The translations under genes and the position numbers were made by a program. A model generated the notes under the pieces. The model worked only from the letters and a program-made list of their open reading frames with translations. It was not told where the DNA came from and did not search any database. From Nocardia pneumoniae NBRC 100136 (GTDB lineage Bacteria > Actinomycetota > Actinomycetes > Mycobacteriales > Mycobacteriaceae): a stretch of 64,000 nt of DNA. Positions 35,648 through 44,798 of the stretch are shown here, in pieces (positions within the stretch are counted from its first letter, which is position 1; each line of letters starts with the position of its first letter). The stretch is taken from contig NZ_BAGF01000152.1 of the NCBI RefSeq assembly GCF_000308755.1, positions 62,001-126,000 on the forward strand, given 5' to 3'.

Positions 35648-36165
35648 GGGCATTCTCGATCACCTTGAACATCTGGGCGATGCCGTCATGCACGTCCCCG
35701 ACCAGCCACCCTTTCGCGGGAATACCATGGCCGCCGAAGGTGAGCTCGCACGTCGCGGAGACCTTCAACCCCATCTTGTGCTCGACATTGGTCACGAACA
35801 CGCCGTTGCGGTCGGCGAGTTCACCGATCTCCGTATCGAAATGGAACTTCGGTACGAAGAACAAGCTCAGCCCTTTGGTGCCGGGGCCTGCGCCCTCCGG
35901 ACGCGCAAGAACGAGGTGGAAGATGTTCTCGGCCAGATGATCCGACTCGGCTCCGGTGATGAAGCGCTTAACCCCCTCGATGTGCCATGAGCCGTCTTCC
36001 TGCTCGATCGCCTTGGTTCGCCCAGCGCCGACATCGGAGCCCGCGTCGGGTTCGGTGAGCACCATCGTCGCACCCCAGCGGCGATCGATCGCGATCCTCG
36101 CCCACCGCTTCTGCTCGTCGTTGCCGACCCGGTACAGGACTTCGGACATCACCGGCCCTAGCAGA
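35648..36165 (-). pseudogene. Acyl-CoA dehydrogenase, internal fragment
   Basis: One frame of about 170 codons: VLYRVGNDEQKRWARIAI, WGATMVLTEPDAGSDVGAGR (FAD-binding signature), GVKRFITGAESDHLAENI, GTKGLSLFFVPKF and CELTFGGHGIPAKGWLVGD. These are the central beta domain and start of the C-terminal helical domain of large FadE enzymes. The N-terminal third and the helical domain with the catalytic Glu are absent, and both edges run into unrelated sequence. Confidence 0.8.
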
Positions 36166-36305
36166 AGGAGGCGGCGACGGGCCCCCGTGGGCCAGCCGCA
36201 TGACGGGAGTGCGCCGCAACTGCCGCAGATCGCCGATCGGCTGAGCGCGCGGGAGCGTAGCGCTCTTCGCACCGTGCGGCACTGGTTCGTTCCGGGCGGC
36301 GGGCC

Positions 36306-36804
36306 TTGGGTAGCGGTATAGCCGGACGGATCGGCATCCCCGGCCTGGCGCGGGAGGCCGGTGTCGCGACCGGATCCTTCTACAGCCACTTCAGCAGTAA
36401 AGATGATCTTTTCGACACTGTCCTCGCCGAGGTGATCGGGGAGTTGGTGTGGATACTCGACAGCGCTGCTGCAAGCGTCGACGACTCCGCCGGGATCGTT
36501 GTAGCGCACTTACGTGCGATCGGCGAGGTCGGCATCGGCCACCCTGATATCGCCGCGATCATCCTTGCCATGGGGGGACCGGCTCCTCGAAGACCCGGAC
36601 GTCAGATCGCGGCTGGCCGCTGGCATTCGTGCCGGCATCGCTGCGGAGCGTTTCCACATCCACGACCTGAACGCCGCACTCGACCTGGTCGGTGGAGTTG
36701 CCCTGGCGATACTGCGAACGTCGCAGCGCGATCCGGCCGCCTTGACAGCGCCCTGGATGGACATCCTCGCCCAGCAGGCGCTCACCGTGCTGGGGCACCG
36801 TTGA
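36306..36804 (+). pseudogene. TetR family regulator, 5'-truncated and frame-shifted
   Basis: Starts in mid HTH (GLAREAGVATGSFYSHFSSKDDLFDTVL) without the first helices, and reads to AAIILAMGG. It shifts frame near 36575 and continues RLLEDPDVRSRLAAGIRAGI and LVGGVALAILRTSQRDP to a stop at 36804. With one shift repaired it would be a normal TetR ligand domain. Confidence 0.75.
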
Positions 36805-36953
36805 GGCGGCGCGGCGAGCGAGCATCACGCGTACGCCTGGTCGCGTCCGTGTGCAATACCGAAGTCTCGACTTCTCCGCAGGGCACGGCATAGCGTCGGC
36901 GCGGACTGTTGTCGAGTGCGCCGAATCTCTACGCCGAACAAATCAGGCGAAGC

Positions 36954-37682
36954 CTATCGACCCGTCTCCGCCGTGTTGAGTGATGCGAGGCCTGCGACGA
37001 GGTGTCGAAGTCCGAAGTGGAACTCGCTTTCGAGGGTCTGTGCGGGTAGGCAGTCGGCGACGGCGATGGTGGCGGGGAACTGCGCTGGGTCGAGTTGGCG
37101 ATAGAGGGCGACGAGGGCGGTGGGGTCGATATTGCTCTCGGTGTCGTGGCCTTGGAGTTGTGCGGCGAAGCCGACGACGTAGCGGGCCAGGGTGGCGTAG
37201 ATCATGGCGGCGGATGGTGGGGGGAATCCGTTGGCCAGCAGCATGGCCAGCACTTGTTCGCGCAGGCGCAGGGCGTTGGGTCCGGTGGGTACTTGTTCGA
37301 TGAGCAGGGGAGCGACGCCGCGGTGGCGGTGCAGGGCGGCGAAGATGGCTTCGGCCGCGGTGATGCAGGCGCGTTGCCAGTCGCCGTCGGTGGCGTCGTC
37401 ATCGATGTCGACCTCGCCCAGAACGCAGTCGATGACGTGGCCGATGAGTTCGGCGCGGTTGGCCACGGCCCGGTAGAGCACCGCGGTACCGGTTTCGAGG
37501 CGTTGGGCCAAAGTGCGCATCGACAGTGCGTCGGCGCCTTCCTCGTCGACCAGGCGCAGCGCGGCTGTCACGATCCGATCGAAAGGAACCCGGGGGCGGC
37601 CGGGGGAGCGGCGGCCGGTGGTCTCGGCGTCGGAATCGGTGGTGGGCACGCTCGCATTCTCCCGTATCGGCGGGCTGGACAT
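36954..37682 (-). CDS. TetR family regulator, candidate master repressor of the 25-bp operator regulon
   Basis: 242 residues from the ATG at 37682 (GTG at 37649 possible). HTH: FDRIVTAALRLVDEEGADAL, then RTLAQRLETGTAVLYRAVANRAELIGHV. The C-terminal half resembles the tetracycline-repressor C-domain. Operator C ends 12 bp upstream of its ATG. At 52.6 kb the first six codons of the same gene (MSSPPI) survive beside operator F at the same 12-bp distance. So this regulator, or its twin, was once divergent from the alpha/beta hydrolase gene there. Autorepression and control of sites A-J follow as the simplest model, untested. Confidence 0.88.
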   Translation of the reverse strand: MSSPPIRENASVPTTDSDAETTGRRSPGRPRVPFDRIVTAALRLVDEEGADALSMRTLAQRLETGTAVLYRAVANRAELIGHVIDCVLGEVDIDDDATDGDWQRACITAAEAIFAALHRHRGVAPLLIEQVPTGPNALRLREQVLAMLLANGFPPPSAAMIYATLARYVVGFAAQLQGHDTESNIDPTALVALYRQLDPAQFPATIAVADCLPAQTLESEFHFGLRHLVAGLASLNTAETGR

Positions 37683-37693
37683 CCGATCAGCAT

Positions 37694-37718
37694 ATAACGG
37701 TTACGACGTCGCCCTTTT
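37694..37718. promoter_or_regulatory. 25-bp operator, site C
   Basis: ATAACGGTTAC, GAC, GTCGCCCTTTT. The left half is canonical and the right half partly diverged. Lies 12 bp upstream of the TetR start. Confidence 0.7.
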
Positions 37719-37737
37719 GGTTAACCCATTCCGCAAG

Positions 37738-37762
37738 CACCCGGCAACACTGCCCTCCGGTA
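37738..37762. promoter_or_regulatory. Decayed partner of site C
   Basis: CACCCGGCAAC, ACT, GCCCTCCGGTA: the inner left half (CGGCAAC plus ACT) is kept, the right half is lost. Its centre is 44 bp from site C, the same spacing as the D-E, F-G and H-I pairs. Confidence 0.45.
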
Positions 37763-37805
37763 AGCGGGTGGATGCGGTCGTATCAGAACGCTCAGTCCGC
37801 TTGAT

Positions 37806-37837
37806 ACCGCCCCGGCGACTCGCACCACCGGGGCGGT
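37806..37837. terminator. GC-rich hairpin
   Basis: ACCGCCCCGG and CCGGGGCGGT pair perfectly (10 bp) around a 12-base loop. No T run on either side. It lies between the TetR promoter and the 3' end of the DUF3500 gene, where a terminator of the minus-strand cluster would be expected. Confidence 0.5.
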
Positions 37838-37982
37838 CCAGCTTAACGGCCTTCACCGCCACCGAATCGCATGGCGTGGATAGCGTCGCTTAGTGCCCGA
37901 GGATGGGCTCCCTGCCGATTCCGATTGGGTGATCGTGGACAAAATGGGCCGCCGTTGCTGCCCGCATTCCCCGCAGCACTTC

Positions 37983-39143
37983 TCAATGCGCGGAGCGCCG
38001 GCGGTGTTCGGCCAGACTGTCGAGCCCGAAATCCGAACGCGGATTGCGCCAGACCGAGTGGGCATGGTTGGCCTGGCGCTGGGTGTTGTCGTATTCGATG
38101 AGCAGGTCGGGGCCTTGGATCCGGTAGTAGTGCGGTTCTCCGGCCTCGAGGCTGCCTGCCCAGCCGAAGTAGACCTCATCGAGTACGTCGTCGGCCTCAT
38201 AGTGTGTGGTGTGGATTTCGGCGAGTGCGCTGGGCGCGCGACCGGTGTACAGGCTGATCAGCTGCCGTAATACGTGCCGGTGCTCTGGGTCGAGGTCGCG
38301 TGCGGCCAGACCTTTGGGAGGAAAGGAGATCGCCATGGCCGCATGGTCGGCTGCGGTGTATCCGCTACCGCTTTCGGCGCGCATGTCGATGTCGTCGACC
38401 AGCTTTCGCAGCGCCGGGTCGGTGAACGTGCCGCGCCAGAGATCCTGCATGTGCATCATCGCGTCGCCGTGGGCAATGGTCGGCCGGTTGCCGGAGACGA
38501 TGTCGGATATGGCGCTGGTGTGCAGTAATGCCGTGTGGTATCGGTCGGAGTCCAGGGACCGGGCCAGGTGCCGCGCCGCCTCCTCCGGCCCGCCCAGCGG
38601 CCGTAGCGTGCCGCCGAGCAAGGCGGCGCTGGCTGGATCGGCTCCGATGAAGCACGGTGTCGTCGAGACGACGCGCCCGCCGATGACGAGGTTGTTCAGC
38701 GAGATGTGGTGGCCGCCGAAGCGCCATGCCCAGACCGAGTCGCCCGGTCGGCCGAACAATCTCAGCCAGTACAGGCCGGGGTCTCGGCCCCGTTGCCGTC
38801 CCCAGTGGACTTGCCATCCTTCGACCTGATCGAGGACGTTCTCCAGGCCCATTACGGTTGCGACGGTCGCGTATCCGGCCTCGGACAGTCCCGATGCGAC
38901 CAGCCGCATCGCCAAGCCCTGCTGACGTGCGGTCTGGTCGCGCAGGGCAAGTCCACCGTGGTCGGTCGGAGTGTAGAACCAGCGAAGCCGCTCGGCCTCC
39001 GCGTCCGGAGCCAGAGGCGAGTCGAACTGCGCTCGAGTCAGTTGATCCGGGGCGAGCGATTCCAGCCATGCTGCCGCGCAGGCAGCCATGTCGGTGGCAA
39101 CCAGCTCACGGACCGGAGCAAGCGTGGACTCATCCGGTGACAT
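37983..39143 (-). CDS. DUF3500 family protein
   Basis: 386 residues. Matches the DUF3500 pattern: an N-terminal helical part (ACAAAWLESLAPDQLTRAQFD), the WFYTPTDHGGLALRD motif, GDSVWAWRFGGHHISLNNLVI, and the end with YYRIQGPDLLIEYDNTQRQA followed by NHAHSVWRNPRSDFG. The many conserved His and Asp residues suggest a metal-binding enzyme. The family is uncharacterised but often sits in sugar-acid or lactone catabolic clusters. Its start overlaps the alcohol dehydrogenase stop by 14 bases, so both are in one transcript. Confidence 0.85.
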   Translation of the reverse strand: MSPDESTLAPVRELVATDMAACAAAWLESLAPDQLTRAQFDSPLAPDAEAERLRWFYTPTDHGGLALRDQTARQQGLAMRLVASGLSEAGYATVATVMGLENVLDQVEGWQVHWGRQRGRDPGLYWLRLFGRPGDSVWAWRFGGHHISLNNLVIGGRVVSTTPCFIGADPASAALLGGTLRPLGGPEEAARHLARSLDSDRYHTALLHTSAISDIVSGNRPTIAHGDAMMHMQDLWRGTFTDPALRKLVDDIDMRAESGSGYTAADHAAMAISFPPKGLAARDLDPEHRHVLRQLISLYTGRAPSALAEIHTTHYEADDVLDEVYFGWAGSLEAGEPHYYRIQGPDLLIEYDNTQRQANHAHSVWRNPRSDFGLDSLAEHRRRSAH

Positions 39144-40209
39144 CGAGCATGACCTTGATCGCGTTGTCTCGCCGTTCGGCGTAGGTATCGAAAGCTTCGG
39201 CGATGTTTTCGAGTGGGAAATGGTGGGTCACCAGGGGCCCGGTGTGCAGCCGTCCGCGCGATGCCAGCGACAGGGCCCTAGCCACCGAGTTCGCGCCTTC
39301 GCCGCGGACGGTGTCGATCGAGATTCCGTTCATGACAGCGTGATTGAGGTCGGCGGTCACCGGCTGTTCGAAGAAGCCCGCCAAAACGATCCTGCCGCCG
39401 CGCTTGACCATGTGGATTGCGTCGTCGACGGCGCTGGGAGCTCCGGAGCACTCCACGACGATGTCGGGGCCGAGTCCGCCGGTGATCTCTCGAACCGCGG
39501 CGACGGCGTCCTCCTCGCGGGAGTTGAGTAGATGGTCGGCCCCGAATTGCTTCCCGATCTCCAGTCGGTTGCTGCGCGTGCCCACGAGCATTACCGGGTC
39601 GGCTCCGAGTTCGCGGGCGACCTGGACGGCCATCAATCCGATAGGGCCGGGACCGATCACTGCGACGCGGGCGCCGACCAGCAGGGAGTCGAGCACGTCG
39701 AACGCGTGCATCACGGTGCCGGCGGTGGTCAGCACGACGGCCGAGTCGAAGTCGATGTGATCGGGAAGCCGGTACAGAGTGGAGACGTGGTTGACGACAT
39801 ACTCGGCAAAACCGCCGTTGACCGTCATCCCCTGTGTCCGATGGCCTTTGGCCTGGTTGCCGTAGTTCAAACAGTCCGTGTAGGAGCCGGACAGGCAGTT
39901 GACGCATCGCATGCAGCCCCGATGCGCCTCGGTGACAACGCGATCGCCGACGGCGAATTCGTCGACGGCGCCGCCGACCGCGACCACGACGCCTGCGTAC
40001 TCGTGGCCGGGGATGAAGGTGTCCGGCGCCGGGCCGGCTCCGTGGAAGAAGCGACGGCTGCGGACCTTGAGGTCGGTGCCGCACAGTGACGCCCGGTGAA
40101 CTCGTACGAGAACGTCGTCCGGGCCCGGACGGGGCACCGGCATGGTTTTGGTCTTGATAATTCCCGGCTCGCCTATCACTGCCGCGAGCATTGTTTCCGG
40201 AAAGGACAT
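39130..40209 (-). CDS. Zinc-dependent alcohol/polyol dehydrogenase
   Basis: 359 residues from the ATG at 40209 (MSFPETMLAAV), with AAAGG seven bases upstream; longer frames begin at 40224 and 40275. Catalytic Zn: Cys in ASLCGTDLK, His-Glu in IPGHEYAG. Structural Zn lobe: CMRCVNCLSGSYTDC. Dinucleotide site VAVIGPGPIGLMAVQ. MDR family, sorbitol/threonine dehydrogenase branch. Divergent from the SDR gene at 40454; with DUF3500, SDR, DapA-like and LysR genes it forms a compact catabolic cluster for an oxidised sugar or similar. Confidence 0.9.
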   Translation of the reverse strand: MSFPETMLAAVIGEPGIIKTKTMPVPRPGPDDVLVRVHRASLCGTDLKVRSRRFFHGAGPAPDTFIPGHEYAGVVVAVGGAVDEFAVGDRVVTEAHRGCMRCVNCLSGSYTDCLNYGNQAKGHRTQGMTVNGGFAEYVVNHVSTLYRLPDHIDFDSAVVLTTAGTVMHAFDVLDSLLVGARVAVIGPGPIGLMAVQVARELGADPVMLVGTRSNRLEIGKQFGADHLLNSREEDAVAAVREITGGLGPDIVVECSGAPSAVDDAIHMVKRGGRIVLAGFFEQPVTADLNHAVMNGISIDTVRGEGANSVARALSLASRGRLHTGPLVTHHFPLENIAEAFDTYAERRDNAIKVMLDVTG

Positions 40210-40453
40210 CACATTGCCTTTCATGGGCTTTTTATGTCCGCAGGAGGCTATGTGAGCGATTTCTTTTCTGTCCAACGGTCGGCGGGTGGCCGATGGCGGA
40301 GAAATCTCGCCAATCGTTCGCTGTACTGCACGTATAAGTTCTCCCTATAGGGCGCGGCGAATATTCGTATTGGGCGCGCTCGTCGGCGTGGTGTTACGGT
40401 GCGAAACATATGGAAATTGCCGGAATTATCGGCGTTCGGTCGAGGAGTGGACT

Positions 40454-41239
<786 letters not shown>

Positions 41240-41266
41240 TACTCACAGCGACAAAGGATCTCAACC

Positions 41267-42202
41267 ATGGCCGTGCTCACCCGAGAGGCGAGCGGCGTCT
41301 TCGCCATCGCGCCCACCCCCTTCGACGAGCAAGGAGCGGTGGACTTCGACTCTCTGCACCGTTTGGTCGATTTCTACGAATCGGTCGGCGTCACCGGGAT
41401 CACCTTGCTCGGCCAGATGGGCGAGGCGCCCAAACTGACTCATGACGAGGCGACCCGAATCGTGCGGCACGTGCTGCGCAGTACCCGGCTTCCGGTCGTC
41501 GTGGGAGTCTCCGCTCCCGGCTACGCCGCGATGCGCGCACTCACCGGTGAGGTCATGTCGGCGGGAGCGGCAGGCGTCATGGTCGCACCGCCGAACACCT
41601 TGCGCACCGACGACCAGATCGTCGGCTACTACGAGGGCGTCGGGGCCGTGCTCGGCGACTCGGTTCCCCTCGTCGTGCAGGACTACCCCTTGTCGTTCTC
41701 GGTGGTCATGAGCGCCGGGGTCATCGCGCGTATCGCCCGCGCCGTGCCCAGCTGCGTCATGCTCAAGCACGAAGACTGGCCGGGACTGGAGAAGATCAGC
41801 GCCTTACGGCACCTCGAAGCCGAGGGCGACATGCCACGACTGTCGATCCTGTGCGGCAACGGGGGACTCTTCCTCGACTTCGAGACCGCGCGGGGCGCCG
41901 ACGGCGCCATGACCGGATACTGCTTCCCCGAGATGCTGGTCGATGTGGTCGGTCATACCGCAGCGGGTCGTTCCGAGGAAAGCCACGACATCTTCGACGC
42001 GCATCTGCCGTTGCTGCGATACGAACAGCAGCCGGGTGTGGGCCTGGCCGTGCGCAAGTACGTCATGCAGCGGCGCGGCCTGTTCGCCTCCGACAACCAG
42101 CGCACGCCCCGCAGCGTGCTCTCGAGCCGAGCACGGTCGGAAGTCGACCATCTGCTCGCCCGGCTCGCTCGCCGAGACAGCCGAGCGAATCGGGTCGCGT
42201 GA
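41267..42202 (+). CDS. Dihydrodipicolinate synthase/KDG-aldolase family enzyme
   Basis: 311 residues. TIM-barrel class I aldolase or dehydratase: FAIAPTPFDEQGAVDFDSL, GITLLGQMGEAPKLTHDEA, the Tyr in VQDYPLSFS, and the Schiff-base Lys in CVMLKHEDWPGLEK. The sequence around the active site (GQMGEA in place of GTTGE) points away from lysine synthesis and toward catabolic members acting on keto acids or hydroxy-proline-type substrates. Follows the SDR gene by 27 bp. Confidence 0.9.
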   Translation: MAVLTREASGVFAIAPTPFDEQGAVDFDSLHRLVDFYESVGVTGITLLGQMGEAPKLTHDEATRIVRHVLRSTRLPVVVGVSAPGYAAMRALTGEVMSAGAAGVMVAPPNTLRTDDQIVGYYEGVGAVLGDSVPLVVQDYPLSFSVVMSAGVIARIARAVPSCVMLKHEDWPGLEKISALRHLEAEGDMPRLSILCGNGGLFLDFETARGADGAMTGYCFPEMLVDVVGHTAAGRSEESHDIFDAHLPLLRYEQQPGVGLAVRKYVMQRRGLFASDNQRTPRSVLSSRARSEVDHLLARLARRDSRANRVA

Positions 42203-42251
42203 CTCGCTCGCTGCGTGCCTGCGCCGGCGGGGCCGGCGGTAACTTCATCTG

Positions 42252-43157
42252 ATGCGACTGCGCCAGCTGGAGTACTTTCTCGCCGTCTGGGAAAGCGGGT
42301 CGTTCAGTGCCGCCGCGGCGCGGCTGTATGTCTCGCAGCCGTCGCTGTCGCAGCAGATGCGTGCTCTGGAGAAAGAACTCGGCGCGCAACTGCTTGAACG
42401 CGGCCGCCATGGCCTGGCCCTCACGCCCGCGGGACGGGTCTTCCTGCCCCACGCCGAGCGGGTATTGCGGGCTGTCGGGGAAGCCGCGGACGCAGTGCAC
42501 CAAGTGGTCGAGGGGCGAAGCGGCGACGTGCATGTACTGACCGTCCGGTCGATCGCCTCCGGCATTCTGCCTCCGAGCGCCGTCCGGTGGCACTCCCTGT
42601 TCCCGACGGCTGTCCTGCGGGTGCACGACTTCTCGCACCGTCGTGCGCTCGAGGAGGCGGTTCGCGGCGGACAAGGCGACATCGCGGTCGGTCCGCGGCC
42701 CGAACTGTGGGAGGGGCCCGTCGTGTCGCTCGGTTACGAGGAGATGGTGCTGGTCGGCCCGGCGAGCCGGGACACGGGTTCCACGGTGGAACTCGACGAA
42801 CTGGCCGCAGCCGACTGGATCCTCTACGAGCCCGAGCAAGGCATGAGCGAGATCGTGGGCCGGACGGCGACCGCCCTCGGATTCACTCCACGCGCGGTCG
42901 CGCGTACCGGACAGGTGGCCGCCGCACTGCTGTTCGCCATGGAGGGCATGGGAGTCGCGCTGGTGCCCAACAACGCCGTACCAGGCGGCTGGATACGGCA
43001 CGCCAGAAGGATCGGGCCGGGGGTTTACCGTGAGATCGTCGCCTACAGCCGCAGCACGCCGACGCAACTCGCGCAGCGGTACCAAGACCTGCTCACGTCT
43101 CTCGAGTTGCCCCTCACCTCTGCCGCGGAGCTTCCGGCAGGGGCTTTGCGCTGCTAG
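42252..43157 (+). CDS. LysR family regulator
   Basis: 301 residues from the ATG at 42252. HTH: MRLRQLEYFLAVWESGSFSA, then LYVSQPSLSQQMRALEKELG. A periplasmic-binding-like effector domain follows (GDIAVGPRPELWEGPVVSLG). Length and layout are normal. It lies after the aldolase gene on the same strand, so it may control the cluster from 37983 to 42202. Confidence 0.92.
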   Translation: MRLRQLEYFLAVWESGSFSAAAARLYVSQPSLSQQMRALEKELGAQLLERGRHGLALTPAGRVFLPHAERVLRAVGEAADAVHQVVEGRSGDVHVLTVRSIASGILPPSAVRWHSLFPTAVLRVHDFSHRRALEEAVRGGQGDIAVGPRPELWEGPVVSLGYEEMVLVGPASRDTGSTVELDELAAADWILYEPEQGMSEIVGRTATALGFTPRAVARTGQVAAALLFAMEGMGVALVPNNAVPGGWIRHARRIGPGVYREIVAYSRSTPTQLAQRYQDLLTSLELPLTSAAELPAGALRC

Positions 43158-43167
43158 GCGTCCCTCG

Positions 43168-43446
43168 CCACGATCAACCGAGGCCATCGAGGCCTGGATT
43201 TCGCTGCTGGGGCTCGATCCGCAGAACCGGGCCCTTCGCATGATGATCCGAGCGGTGGCCGGCGCCATCGACGAGGCCGCCGTCTATTGGCTGCAGAACG
43301 GTGAACCGTTCGACGTCGACGCTGTGGTCGAGTGCCTGATGCAGCTGACCGTGGCGGCGCTGCGTTCGGCCGCCGCGCTGGACAGCACAGTCGATGTGGA
43401 CGCGGCGCTTCGGCCGATGCCTCGACGCTCGCTCCGGTTCTTCTGA
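43168..43446 (+). pseudogene. TetR C-terminal fragment
   Basis: About 90 codons without an HTH: EAWISLLGLDPQNRALRMMI, RAVAGAIDEAAVYWLQNGEPF, then a drifting tail. It matches the C-terminal third of the TetR at 28287 almost residue for residue. The 5' two thirds are missing and the LysR stop lies just upstream. Confidence 0.8.
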
Positions 43447-43557
43447 AGTGCAGCAAGGATTTTCGCCTATTCGTCGTCGAGCGGGTGGGTTCCGCCATAT
43501 TGCGGGGAGCGTGCTTCACATTGCCCTCGCTCCGCCGTGACCGGGCGGCTCCGAAAA

Positions 43558-43582
43558 ATAACGGCAACTATGTTGTTGAAAC
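43558..43582. promoter_or_regulatory. 25-bp operator, site D
   Basis: ATAACGGCAAC, TAT, GTTGTTGAAAC. Left half exact to consensus, right half keeps GTTG. Centre 43 bp before site E. Confidence 0.7.
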
Positions 43583-43600
43583 ATATTGACGACTGGCGTG

Positions 43601-43625
43601 ATATCGGCCACACTGTAGCCATTAT
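43601..43625. promoter_or_regulatory. 25-bp operator, site E
   Basis: ATATCGGCCAC, ACT, GTAGCCATTAT. The last two bases are the first two of an ATG. Nearest operator to the mce operon, whose first gene starts 232 bp downstream. Confidence 0.8.
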
Positions 43626-43719
43626 GCCTGGACGAGCAGCTGTCGATAACCGGATCGACCCCGATCCGATCTTCGGGACCGAGTGGCAACGGAAGAGCTC
43701 ACGCGGGAGCCGCAGGTAG
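43624..43719 (+). pseudogene. 5' remnant of an alpha/beta hydrolase gene
   Basis: 31 codons and a stop: MPGRAAVDNRIDPDPIFG. It matches the start of the hydrolase at 52721 (MSRRVAVDDYIDPDSRF) in both protein and DNA, including the overlap of the ATG with the operator. After about 18 codons similarity ends. A copied promoter plus gene start, now directly upstream of the mce operon. Confidence 0.75.
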
Positions 43720-43823
43720 TTGATGCGGCGAACGCGGGGGCGCGAAGCGTGCTGTCCACGCGTCGAAAGCGTCCACTGAATTGATGTTCATCCCTTCCGC
43801 TCCGAGCGGAGGGGCCAACTGAG

Positions 43824-43854
43824 CGACTACATGATCATTATGAGCGTGTAGTCG
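43824..43854. promoter_or_regulatory. Inverted repeat at the yrbEA start
   Basis: CGACTACA (43824-43831) and TGTAGTCG (43847-43854) are perfect complements; between them lies ATGATCAT (43831-43838), itself a palindrome. The block ends two bases before the yrbEA start. Could be a second operator or an RNA hairpin masking the start; no Shine-Dalgarno site is visible. Confidence 0.55.
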
Positions 43855-43856
43855 AA

Positions 43857-44798
43857 ATGCGTAGTGATCGTGGACCGATCATGCGCGGACGCCGAAAAGC
43901 TGATCGGCGTATATCGGTCCCAAGCGAAAGTTCGATCGTTTTGACTCTGACACCCGACGTGTTACCGCCGCAGCGGCGCGACACCTCCGCACTGCGGATC
44001 GTGCGAGCGAATTTCTCCGATACCGTCGTATCGGGCGTGCGCACCGGCGGACGGACCGTGGATATCGCGTTGGAGACCGTCGGCGGGGCGCTGTCGGATC
44101 TGGTTCGTCGCCGCTTCCAGTGGCGCGAGATGCTGCAACAGGCGTGGTACCTGATCACGGTCACAGCTCTCCCCGCGATACTCATGGCGGTGCCCTTCGG
44201 GGTGATCGTCTCGTTGCAGATCGGCAATATGATCCGGGAACTGGGCGGCGACTCCCTGCTGGGGGCGGCGAGCGGGCTCGGGGTCATCAAGCAGGGCGCT
44301 CCCATCGCCACCGGGCTACTGCTCGGCGGCGCCGGTGCGGCGGCGATCGCCGCGGACCTCGGCGCACGCACGATCCGTGAAGAAGTGGACGCGCTGCGGG
44401 TGATGGGCGTCAGTCCGATCCATCGGCTGGTCATTCCCCGCACCGTCGCCATGGTGCTGGTCGCACCGCTGCTGAATGTGCTGATCATCTTTGCCGGCGT
44501 GGTCGCGGGATACATGGTCGCGATCGGCGCACAGGGTGTGACCTCGGGAAGTTACTGGGCTACTTTCGGTTCCTTCACGACGGTCACCGATGTGGGCATT
44601 TCGCTGCTGAAGGCCATGGTGTTCGGATTGATCGTCGCGATCATCAGCTGTCAGCGCGGGCTCGAGGCCAAGGGCGGCCCGCGCGGAGTGGCAGACGGAG
44701 TGAATGCCTCGGTCGTGCTCTCGGTGGTGTGCATCATGATCGTCAATCTCACTGCCACCCAATTGGTTCAGATGTTCGCTCCGACGAGGTTGGCCTGA
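43857..44798 (+). CDS. yrbEA: YrbEA / MlaE-family permease of the Mce transporter
   Basis: 313 residues from the ATG at 43857; the ATG at 43881 is an alternative and neither has a ribosome site. Cytoplasmic N-terminus of about 95 residues, then the MlaE permease domain with five or six membrane helices (YLITVTALPAILMAVPFGVIV; LVIPRTVAMVLVAPLLNVLII) and the conserved coupling segment REEVDALRVMGVSPIHRL, which contacts the MlaF-type ATPase. The ATPase is not encoded here, as usual in actinobacteria. Forms the inner-membrane channel with YrbEB. Confidence 0.92.
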   Translation: MRSDRGPIMRGRRKADRRISVPSESSIVLTLTPDVLPPQRRDTSALRIVRANFSDTVVSGVRTGGRTVDIALETVGGALSDLVRRRFQWREMLQQAWYLITVTALPAILMAVPFGVIVSLQIGNMIRELGGDSLLGAASGLGVIKQGAPIATGLLLGGAGAAAIAADLGARTIREEVDALRVMGVSPIHRLVIPRTVAMVLVAPLLNVLIIFAGVVAGYMVAIGAQGVTSGSYWATFGSFTTVTDVGISLLKAMVFGLIVAIISCQRGLEAKGGPRGVADGVNASVVLSVVCIMIVNLTATQLVQMFAPTRLA

